From an uncultured Pseudomonadota bacterium (lineage in GTDB: Bacteria > Pseudomonadota > Gammaproteobacteria > Burkholderiales > Thiobacillaceae), in NCBI GenBank assembly GCA_903883985.1, contig CAISDD010000015.1, forward strand, positions 1 to 9,340: a DNA stretch of 9,340 nt. The letters run 5' to 3'. A program made the translations under genes and the position numbers. The notes below the pieces were generated by a model. The model had not been told where the DNA came from and made no database searches. It saw only the letters and a list, made by a program, of their open reading frames with translations. Shown piece by piece: positions 1 through 6,500 of this stretch (positions are counted from its first letter, which is position 1; every line of letters begins with the position of its first letter).

Positions 1-576
1 CGTCTTGAGGCGCTGGCCGTAGATCTGTTCGCGTTCGATGATGGTGTTGTTGTGCACGGTCTTGAGCTTGCGCACCATGACACGGCCGCTCGCGGGGAAA
101 TAATAGACCTTGCGCGGGTAGAGGCCCATGAGGTCCTGGGAGACGACCTTGATGCGCTCGGTTTCCAGGTATTCCAGTACGAATTCGCTGTTGCGCTCGC
201 CCACGTTCACCGTGGTGAAACCACGCAGCACGGCACCGCCGCCGAACACCTTGGCTTCGAGCCGGACGCGATTCGCACCCATCTTGACCAACTGGTTGAC
301 CAGCACTTCCATCGCGTAGCCGCCGTAGCGCATCGAGGATGACAACACGTCGTCGCGGTCGCTGCTTTCTGGCAGCATGAAATGATTCATGCCGCCCAGC
401 CCGGTCTTGGGGTCGCGGATGCACGCGGACACGCAGGAACCCAGCACGGTCACCAGCAGCATGTCGCGACCGGTCACGTAGTACTCACCAGGCAATATCT
501 TGGCCGCGTCGATGTTGAAATTGCGATCGAAATAATGATTCGGGGCGAGGACTTCCTCGAACGAGTGTTGGGTCAT
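1..576 (-). CDS. cheD: CheD chemoreceptor glutamine deamidase (3' end cut by window)
   Basis: CheD hydrolyses the side-chain amide of selected glutamines in chemoreceptor signalling helices, creating glutamates that CheR can methylate; it acts in the cytoplasm at receptor arrays. The 192 codons in the window contain the family's active-site block: LGSCVSACIRDP with the candidate nucleophile Cys48, then GGMNHFMLP with the candidate His65, 17 residues later, which matches the Cys27/His44 spacing I recall for Thermotoga CheD. Further family motifs are AKVFGGGAVL and NVGERNSEFV, followed by a YFPASGRV segment. The ATG at 576 is preceded by GAGGG at 7-base spacing and lies 10 bases after the cheR stop, so translation is probably coupled. 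No stop is reached before the edge; proteobacterial CheD proteins are about 200 residues, so probably only a short tail is missing. A cheB gene commonly follows in betaproteobacteria, but that lies outside the window. Identification is firm. Confidence 0.95.
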   Translation of the reverse strand, partial: MTQHSFEEVLAPNHYFDRNFNIDAAKILPGEYYVTGRDMLLVTVLGSCVSACIRDPKTGLGGMNHFMLPESSDRDDVLSSSMRYGGYAMEVLVNQLVKMGANRVRLEAKVFGGGAVLRGFTTVNVGERNSEFVLEYLETERIKVVSQDLMGLYPRKVYYFPASGRVMVRKLKTVHNNTIIEREQIYGQRLKT

Positions 577-583
577 GCGGATG

Positions 584-588
584 CCCTC
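584..588 (-). promoter_or_regulatory. cheD ribosome binding site overlapping the cheR stop codon
   Basis: GAGGG on the minus strand starts inside the TGA stop of cheR (587-589) and ends 7 bases before the cheD ATG. It supports the chosen cheD start and suggests that ribosomes ending cheR hand over to cheD, keeping the two enzymes in proportion. Confidence 0.7.
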
Positions 589-1444
589 ACTTGCGTACAC
601 TGCCTTGCGGCAGCTCAGCGTGTTCGTAGACCGTCTGGCCGCGCAGGCGGAAGAGGTCGGTGGCGTGGTAGAGCGCCTCGGAATGGCCGACGAACAGCAA
701 ACCATCGGGCTTGAGTAGCGGCTTCATCTTCTTCAGCATGGTGTATTGAGTCGGTTTGTCGAAATAGATCATCACGTTGCGACAGAATATGGCATCCAGT
801 CCGCCCTTCACTTGCCCCACCACCGGCCAACTGGCGTCGAGCAGATTCACCTGGAAGAACTTCACCATCGCCGCCAGTTCGGGTTTTACCTTCACCATGC
901 CGGCACGTTCGCCCGTGCCTTTCAGGAAGAACTGGCGCTGTTGGGCCCCCGTCAATTTCTTGATGCGATCCTGCGTGTACATGCCGTCGCTGCCCTTCTT
1001 CAGGACATTGGTGTCCAGATCGGTGGCCAGGATACGGACGGGCGCGTTGGTGCCAAAAACTTCCAACGCTGTCATGGCGATGGAATAGGGTTCCTCGCCG
1101 GTGCTGGCTGCGGAACACCAGATGGTGATCGGACGTTCGTGGCGGGTGTGCAGGAATTCCTTGAGGAGGTGGAAGTGGTGGACCTCGCGGAAAAAATCGG
1201 TGAGGTTGGTGGTCAGCGAATTGACGAAAGCCTCCCACTCGACCTCGTCGCCCGAGCGTATCAGGGTCAGGTATTCCTGGAAACTGCGGAGGCCGGTGGC
1301 GCGCACACGCCGCGCCAGCCGACTGTAGACCATGTCTTCCTTGGCCTCACTGAGGGCGATGCCGGCATGGTCGTAGATCATCTTGCGTACTTCTTCGAAA
1401 TCCCGACGTGAGAAGACGAATTCCCTTTGTGTCGCTTCGGCCAT
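587..1444 (-). CDS. cheR: CheR receptor methyltransferase, pentapeptide-dependent type
   Basis: CheR transfers methyl groups from S-adenosylmethionine to glutamates in receptor methylation helices, driving sensory adaptation. The 285-residue product matches the E. coli enzyme's length (286). An N-terminal helical domain (about 8-75) precedes TTNLTDFFRE (78-87), the SAM-site segment CSAASTGEEPYS (110-121), ATDLDTNVL (140-148), FCRNVMIYFD (220-229) and GHSE (253-256). The beta-subdomain segment KGTGERAGMVKV (175-186) lines up without gaps with E. coli RGTGPHEGLVRV. That is the glycine-containing loop typical of CheRs that bind a C-terminal receptor pentapeptide, and two proteins in this window end in a candidate pentapeptide, EWEEF. 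The reading frame stays open 85 codons upstream, but the extension has no family similarity and is proline/arginine-rich; the ATG at 1444 has AGAAGGA four bases upstream. The gene lies 148 bases after the PAS-tail gene and is tightly linked to cheD. Confidence 0.97.
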   Translation of the reverse strand: MAEATQREFVFSRRDFEEVRKMIYDHAGIALSEAKEDMVYSRLARRVRATGLRSFQEYLTLIRSGDEVEWEAFVNSLTTNLTDFFREVHHFHLLKEFLHTRHERPITIWCSAASTGEEPYSIAMTALEVFGTNAPVRILATDLDTNVLKKGSDGMYTQDRIKKLTGAQQRQFFLKGTGERAGMVKVKPELAAMVKFFQVNLLDASWPVVGQVKGGLDAIFCRNVMIYFDKPTQYTMLKKMKPLLKPDGLLFVGHSEALYHATDLFRLRGQTVYEHAELPQGSVRK

Positions 1445-1448
1445 GGTG

Positions 1449-1455
1449 TCCTTCT
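1449..1455 (-). promoter_or_regulatory. cheR ribosome binding site
   Basis: AGAAGGA on the minus strand, ending 4 bases before the ATG at 1444. It decides this start over the longer open frame reaching 1699. Confidence 0.7.
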
Positions 1456-1507
1456 TGTGCGGCGCAGGCCTTGCGGCCAGCATCAATGAACGTGAAACAA
1501 TCCCGCC

Positions 1508-1522
1508 GTAGGAGGTTCCTAC
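1508..1522. repeat. Short perfect inverted repeat in the gap before cheR
   Basis: GTAGGA and TCCTAC form a perfect 6-base stem around a 3-base loop, in the middle of the 148-base gap between the PAS-tail gene and cheR. There is no T-run, so it is not a standard terminator. It could be a processing hairpin, an attenuating structure that lowers cheR relative to the upstream gene, a degenerate REP-like element, or chance. The rest of the gap (1445-1592) shows no convincing promoter. Confidence 0.35.
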
Positions 1523-1592
1523 AGTCTGTCTCCTCAGCAGGGGGCGGAGCCTGCCACCATGATCGTCAACGTGAAAATACGGTGCATGGCAA

Positions 1593-2162
1593 TCAGAACT
1601 CTTCCCACTCGTCGCCCGCGCCGGTTCCGGCGGGGGAGGCCAGGATAGCCCAGGCTGGCCGACAGGTGCAGAGTACGGCCGGCGATGTGTCGAAGACACG
1701 GTTGTACTTGAAGGGTTCGGCGTAGGCGGCCTTGAGCGTCTCGTCCTCGAATAGCTGTGAGACGCGCCCGTTCAGCATGGTCTCGACGCGAAACCCGGGG
1801 ATACGCTTGGTTTGGCGCCGCACCGAGAGAAATCCGCTGGTTCGGCCGCCCTGACGGATCGGCGTGATATGCGCTTCTACCCAGTAATGATCGCCATTCT
1901 TGCAGCGGTTCTTGACCAACCCCACCCAGGGACGCTCCGCCTGGATGGTGTCCCACAAGTCCTTGAAGGCTTCCGCCGGCATGTCCGGGTGGCGCACCAG
2001 GCTCTGCGGTGAACCGACGAGTTCATCGCGGGTGTAGCCGCTGATGGCGACGAAGGTGTCGTTGACATGGGTGATGATGCCGCGTGTATCGGTCGTGGAG
2101 ACGATGGTGTCTCCCGCCTTCATGTTGTGCTCGATGCCCGTGACGGGCATGTTGATGCGCAT
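1593..2162 (-). CDS. Aer-like FAD-PAS protein with C-terminal CheR/CheB-docking pentapeptide, no signalling domain
   Basis: A 189-residue, apparently soluble protein. Residues 1-120 align without gaps with the N-terminal PAS of the neighbouring receptor (68 of 120 identical by hand count) and resemble the PAS of E. coli Aer, a redox/oxygen sensor. Aer-type positions Arg57, His58, Asp60, Trp79 and Asn85 are present (RHPDMP, PWVGLVKNR, KNGDHYWVEA), so FAD binding is plausible. Residues 121-175 are an unrecognised linker without a membrane helix. The last residues, ASPAGTGAGDEWEEF, match the receptor's tail (ASPAKAGADDEWEEF), a W-x-x-F pentapeptide like E. coli NWETF. HAMP and methyl-accepting domains are absent. 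The ATG at 2162 has GGAGGG upstream and a sigma-28-like promoter; the longer open frame to 2297 would translate through that promoter. The linker keeps GC-rich third positions, favouring a live gene over debris. It could be a redox-dependent modulator of CheR/CheB, or a receptor that lost its middle by deletion. Confidence 0.85.
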   Translation of the reverse strand: MRINMPVTGIEHNMKAGDTIVSTTDTRGIITHVNDTFVAISGYTRDELVGSPQSLVRHPDMPAEAFKDLWDTIQAERPWVGLVKNRCKNGDHYWVEAHITPIRQGGRTSGFLSVRRQTKRIPGFRVETMLNGRVSQLFEDETLKAAYAEPFKYNRVFDTSPAVLCTCRPAWAILASPAGTGAGDEWEEF

Positions 2163-2169
2163 GGCCTTT

Positions 2170-2175
2170 CCCTCC
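2170..2175 (-). promoter_or_regulatory. Ribosome binding site of the PAS-tail gene
   Basis: GGAGGG on the minus strand, 7 bases before the ATG at 2162. It fixes the start at MRINMPVTG, which also matches the receptor's MRKNLPVTG start residue for residue. Confidence 0.75.
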
Positions 2176-2208
2176 GGGAAATCGGTCTCGACCGCGATGA
2201 CCTGCATT

Positions 2209-2235
2209 ATGACGGCACGAAGCGTGAAATCTTTA
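2209..2235 (-). promoter_or_regulatory. Sigma-28 (FliA) type flagellar promoter
   Basis: On the minus strand TAAAGATT (2235 to 2228) is followed after exactly 11 bases by GCCGTCAT (2216 to 2209). The FliA consensus is TAAAGTTT-N11-GCCGATAA: the -35 element matches 7 of 8 and the -10 element 5 of 8, including the diagnostic GCCG, and spacing is exact. Transcription would begin near 2200, giving a leader of about 40 bases with a good ribosome site. It would drive the PAS-tail gene and, by read-through, probably cheR and cheD. Confidence 0.7.
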
Positions 2236-2240
2236 ACGGC

Positions 2241-2290
2241 AGGTTCAAGGTTCAAAGCCCCTTGCGTCTTGCCCCTTGTACCTTGTACCT
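2241..2290. repeat. Imperfect hairpin made of 7-base tandem repeats in the divergent intergenic region
   Basis: The left arm (2241-2257) holds two copies of AGGTTCA; the right arm (2274-2290) holds two copies of CCTTGTA plus a partial third. The arms are inverted relative to each other: 14 of 17 positions pair, with two T-T mismatches spaced 7 apart and one A-C mismatch, around a 16-base loop. The element lies between the sigma-28 promoter and the transglycosylase start. It occupies the region where a ribosome site for that gene would be expected, and none is visible. It could be a simple-sequence repeat family of this genome, a transcript structure, or a protein-binding site. Confidence 0.6.
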
Positions 2291-2297
2291 TGCCCAT

Positions 2298-3488
2298 ATG
2301 AAAAAGCGACTACGTATCCTGCTATGTGCCTGTGTTTCGGCCTCGGCGGCCGGCGATGCGACCCAGGATTTTCCCACCTGGCTCACCCAGTTCCGCCAGG
2401 AAGTGCAGGCACAAGGCATTTCCCCTGCTACCCTGAATGCGGCCCTGGGCGAGGTGAGGCCTCTGCCTGAAGTGCTGGAGCGGGACCGCCGCCAGCCGGA
2501 ATTCTTCGAACCCTTCCTGATCTATCTGGACAAGCGCCTCAGCCCCCAGCGCCTGGAGCGTGGCCAGGCCGAGATGCTCCGGCACAAGGCACTGCTGGAA
2601 GAGGTGCAGGTGCGATATGGTGTACCGCCTGGCATCCTGGTTGCCTTCTGGGGGCTGGAAAGCAACTACGGCAGCCAACTCGGCGGCTACCCGGTGCCGG
2701 CTGCACTGGCTACCCTGGCCTTCGATGCGCGCCGCAGCGCCTTCTTTCGCGGCGAGTTGCTACAGGCTCTGCGCCTCATCGAGGCGGGTGATGTGGCTGC
2801 TGCGGACATGAAAGGCTCCTGGGCCGGGGCGATGGGCCAGGTTCAATTCATGCCCTCGACCTATTTGCACTATGCCGTCGATGGGGATGGCGATGGTCGC
2901 CGCAACTTGTGGACTTCCCCGCCGGACGTGCTGCATTCCGCAGCCCATTTTCTGCGCGAACTCGGCTGGAAACCGGGCGAGGACTGGGGGCTGGAAGTGC
3001 GCCTGCCAGCAGGCTTCGACTGGGAGACGGCGCGCCTGGGCGAGAGAAAAAGGCTCAAGGAATGGGCAGAGCTAGGGCTGCTGCGGGCGGATGGCTCGCC
3101 GCTCACGGATATCGGCCGACTTGCGGCCATAGTCCTGCCGCAGGGCCACACCGGCCCGGCTTTTTTGGTGTTCCACAATTTTGGGGTGATTCTGGGCTGG
3201 AATCGCTCGATCCACTACGCACTGACGGTGGGCTTGCTGTCCAACCGCCTTCAGGGTTTGCCGGGCTTACTGGGAGGTCGCGCTGCAGACGGCCGTTCGA
3301 TGACACGGGAGCAGGTGTTGGAAATACAGCGCCTGCTGGTCATGCGCGGCCTCTATTCCGGTGAACCGGATGGTCTACCGGGGTCGCGGACCTCTCTGGC
3401 GATACGCGCCTGGCAGAAGGCGGCGGGACTGCCGGCGGACGGCTACGCCTGCATGGACTTGCTGGAGCGCTTGCGCCAGGCACAATAA
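2298..3488 (+). CDS. mltB: MltB-family lytic murein transglycosylase with C-terminal peptidoglycan-binding domain
   Basis: A predicted periplasmic enzyme that cleaves the MurNAc-GlcNAc bond of peptidoglycan, leaving 1,6-anhydro-MurNAc ends (GH103, SLT_2 type). In the 396-residue product, KKRLR plus a short hydrophobic stretch (residues 2-18) is a probable signal peptide; the LCAC at 9-12 is a weak lipobox look-alike, too close to the start to be convincing. The catalytic domain (about 24-325) contains FWGLESNYG with the expected catalytic Glu121, GAMGQVQFMPSTY (177-189), the DGDGDG loop (195-200) resembling the Slt35 EF-hand-like calcium site, and HNFGVILGWNRS (293-304). A PG_binding_1-like domain follows (about 335-394: VLEIQRLLVMRGLYSG ... 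AIRAWQKAAGLPADG). The ATG at 2298 lacks a visible Shine-Dalgarno; the frame is open upstream to 2067, but that part overlaps the divergent gene. It is the only plus-strand gene here. The exact subfamily (MltB or an SltB/SltH-like relative) is uncertain. Confidence 0.9.
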   Translation: MKKRLRILLCACVSASAAGDATQDFPTWLTQFRQEVQAQGISPATLNAALGEVRPLPEVLERDRRQPEFFEPFLIYLDKRLSPQRLERGQAEMLRHKALLEEVQVRYGVPPGILVAFWGLESNYGSQLGGYPVPAALATLAFDARRSAFFRGELLQALRLIEAGDVAAADMKGSWAGAMGQVQFMPSTYLHYAVDGDGDGRRNLWTSPPDVLHSAAHFLRELGWKPGEDWGLEVRLPAGFDWETARLGERKRLKEWAELGLLRADGSPLTDIGRLAAIVLPQGHTGPAFLVFHNFGVILGWNRSIHYALTVGLLSNRLQGLPGLLGGRAADGRSMTREQVLEIQRLLVMRGLYSGEPDGLPGSRTSLAIRAWQKAAGLPADGYACMDLLERLRQAQ

Positions 3489-3504
3489 GGGCGGGAACAG
3501 CACA

Positions 3505-3520
3505 GCGGCGAGGACGCCGC
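3505..3520. terminator. Possible shared hairpin between convergent genes
   Basis: GCGGCG-AGGA-CGCCGC is a perfect 6-base GC stem with a 4-base loop, 17 bases after the transglycosylase stop and about 40 bases after the receptor stop on the other strand. No T-tract follows on either strand, so intrinsic termination is not assured. Nothing else is seen in the 70-base convergent gap. Confidence 0.4.
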
Positions 3521-3558
3521 CCCCATACGCGAATTCCCCGCTCCTGCTGCACGCACCA

Positions 3559-6500
3559 TCAGAACTCTTCCCACTCGTCGTCCGCGCCGGCCTTGGCGGG
3601 TGAGGCCTGGGTAACCCGGGGCATGGCCTTGACCGGGGCGCGTATGGCCACAGCCTGACGCGGAGCCGGGCGCGCAGCCATGCGGGCGGGTGGCGCGATA
3701 CGATCGGTGTGGCCGTTCACGCGGAACACGGCCACCGCCTGCGTCAGGCCGGAGGCCTGATCCTGCAAGGACTCGGCGGCTGCGGCCGCTTCTTCCACCA
3801 GGGCGGCGTTCTGCTGCGTGGCCTCGTCCATCTGGCTGATGGCCTGGTTCACCTGTTCGACGCCCTGGCTCTGCTCGGTCGAGGCCGCGCTGATCTCGCC
3901 CATGATGTCGGTGACCCGTTTCACCGCATCGACGATCTCCTTCATGGTGCTGCCTGCCTGTTCCACCTGGCGGTAGCCGATTTTGACCTTGTCCACAGAA
4001 TCGCCGATGAGGGTCTTGATCTCGCGGGCGGCGTTAGCCGAGCGCTGCGCCAGGCTGCGGACTTCCCCAGCGACCACGGCGAAACCGCGTCCTTGTTCGC
4101 CGGCCCGGGCGGCTTCCACGGCTGCGTTGAGGGCCAGGATGTTGGTCTGGAAGGCGATGCCGTCGATGACGCTGATGATGTCGGCGATCTTCTTCGAACT
4201 GTCGGCGATCGAGGCCATGGTGTGGACGACTTCGCCCACGACATTGCCGCCCTTCGTGGCGATATCAGAAGCGCCACGGGCGAGCTGATTGGCCTGGCGG
4301 GCATTGTCGGCGTTCTGCTTCACCGTACTGGTGATCTCGTCCAGGCTGGCCGCGGTTTCCTCCAGGCTTGCGGCCTGGGATTCGGTGCGCGACGAGAGAT
4401 CGGTGTTGCCGCTGGCGATCTCGCGGGCGGCCGTGTTGATGGCGTCGGTGGCCTCTCGGATCTGCGAGACGATTTCCGCCAAGCGTGCCGTGGTGGCGTT
4501 GGCGTCGTCCTTGAGTTCCCCAAACAGCCCATGGTAGTCGGCCTCGATCTGCTGGGTGAGATCGCCGTTGGCCAATGCCTTGAGGACGCGGGCAACATCG
4601 GTCATGCCGTGCTCGGAGGTCTCCACCAAGCGGTTGATGCCCTCGGTCAGTTGCAGGAAGAAGCCTTCCTTGCCCTCGGATCGTAGGCGCTGGCTGAAGT
4701 CGCCGGCGGCGGCGGCGCCGACCAGGCTGGCCACCTCCTGCTCCACGGCTACTTCGGGGGTGCGGTCCTGCCATTGGGTGACGCGACCGAGATGCCTGCC
4801 GGCGGCATCCAGGACCGGGCGCGCAATCAGGCGCAGGTGGCGACCATTGAATTCCATGTCGACTTGCGCGCCGGAGACCACGGCGTGATCGAAACGCGCG
4901 GCAATATCGGAATTGTCGAACAACCGGGAAAGTTTATCGCCAAACAGCTTATCCACGTTGAGTCGGGTACCAGCCAGGGTTTGCAGCAGGCTGCGAGCAC
5001 TGGGCGTCATGTGGATCAGGCGGGTATCCGCGTCGGAGACGGTGATGCCGACGTTGGAACTATCCAGGGCAGCCTTGATGCGCAGGGTCTCGTCGGCGAT
5101 TCGGTGCGATTCCGCTACGTCGAAGCCCAGCTTGGTCTGCATGGCTTTGAGTGCCACGAAGACCTGACCGATCTCGTCCCTATACCCCGTCGGGATGGGT
5201 GCGTGGTAGTTGCCCTGGGCGATCTCATCCATGTTCTTGATGACCGCATCCAAGGGTCGGGCTACGAGACGACGCGACAAAAGGGTCAGGAACGCCCCCA
5301 GGATGGCAATGGTGAGGAGGCCGGCGATCAAGAATATCCAGCCGATGCGGGCACTGCCAGCCGTGAATTCCTCGACATAGCTGCCGCTGCCCACCACCCA
5401 GTTCCAGGCCGGCACCTCGCCGTATACAACGATTTTCTCGCGTGCTCTGGTCTCGCCCAGTTCCTTGTTGATCCAGGGGTAGCGGATCACGCCCTGCTTC
5501 TTGTCGAGCATTTCCCGGATGAACTCCCTGCCGTCCGCGTCCTTGGCCGCCAGGATGTTCTTGCCTTCCTTGGCAGGGTGAACGATCAGCATGCCCTTGT
5601 TCTTGCCTGCGTCCAGGACATAGACATAGCCGGTTTGACCAATCTTGATGTCCTTTAGCCGGGCTTTCAGGGCAACAAACTGTTGGCTGAAGTCCAGTCC
5701 GATGAATAGCGCGGCGATCACCTTGCCCTGGGCGTCGATTACCGGCGTGTAACGCGTCATGTATTCACGGCCGAAAAGGCTGGCCTTGCCGATGTAAGCT
5801 TGACCCGCCAGGAGCCGTGCGTAGGCCGGATGTGCCCGGTCCAGGGTCGTGCCGACCGCGCGGCTGCCATCCTCCTTCTTCAGCGAGGTGGACACACGCA
5901 GGAAGTCCTCTCCCTTGCGGGCGAACACGGTGGCTACCGTGCCGCCGCTTGCCGCCGTGCTGAATCGATCCACCGCGGAGAAATTGCCGTTCAGAAGGAC
6001 GCCGTCGTGCTTGAGTTGCGGCGTCGGTTTCCCACCCACGTCCACGGTCTGGGTCTCATCCACGCTGAATGTTCCGGCAAACTGGGCATTGAACAAGTTG
6101 GAAAGCTGAGTGGCGGCCAGTTCAAGGCTGTGGTTGTAGGTTTCCACCATGCCGATCACGTGCCGGTTCTGGGCTTCCAGGTTGTCCAGCATGATCTGGT
6201 CCAGCGTGGCCTTGGTCTGGCCCTGGGAGAATAAATTCATCGTCACCAGGCACAGGGTGACGATGAGGGTGCTGGCCGCGGCGATCTTGGTGGCCAGGGA
6301 TTGGCGTTGGATGCGCGCACGCAGGCCGGTTTCTGCCAGCGTAGCCCGGCCGGCGTTGACGTTCTGGTAGAGCGCCTCGGCCGCTTCGACCTGGCTCCGG
6401 GTGGGTTTACGCCGCACAGAGAGGTAGCTGGTGATCTGGCCGTCCCGTTTTTCCGGGGTGACATTGGCCTCGACCCAGTAGTGGTCGCCGTTCTTGCGCC

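Noticed and set aside
668..682. Shared word of about 14 bases (GTAGAGCGCCTCGG) in cheR and near 6366
   Set aside because: Both lie in codons for Glu-Ala-Leu-Tyr in unrelated proteins; coincidence from shared codon use.
1445..1699. 85-codon N-terminal extension of CheR
   Set aside because: It lacks CheR similarity, is proline/arginine-rich, overlaps the end of the upstream gene, and a good ribosome site precedes the ATG at 1444.
2163..2297. 45-codon N-terminal extension of the PAS-tail protein
   Set aside because: It would be read through the sigma-28 promoter and the repeat hairpin; the ATG at 2162 has GGAGGG and matches the receptor paralogue's N-terminus.
2067..2297. 77-codon upstream extension of the transglycosylase
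   Set aside because: It overlaps the divergent PAS gene and would bury the signal peptide.
2305..2340. Lipobox (LCAC) making the transglycosylase a lipoprotein
   Set aside because: The cysteine is at residue 12, too close to the start for a normal lipoprotein signal, and position -2 is cysteine; an ordinary signal peptide is likelier.
3709..5658. Long plus-strand open frames (325 and 294 residues) opposite the Cache receptor
   Set aside because: They are antisense to a clear receptor gene, have histidine/glycine/leucine-rich low-information translations typical of the reverse frame of GC-rich genes, and show no family motif or ribosome site.
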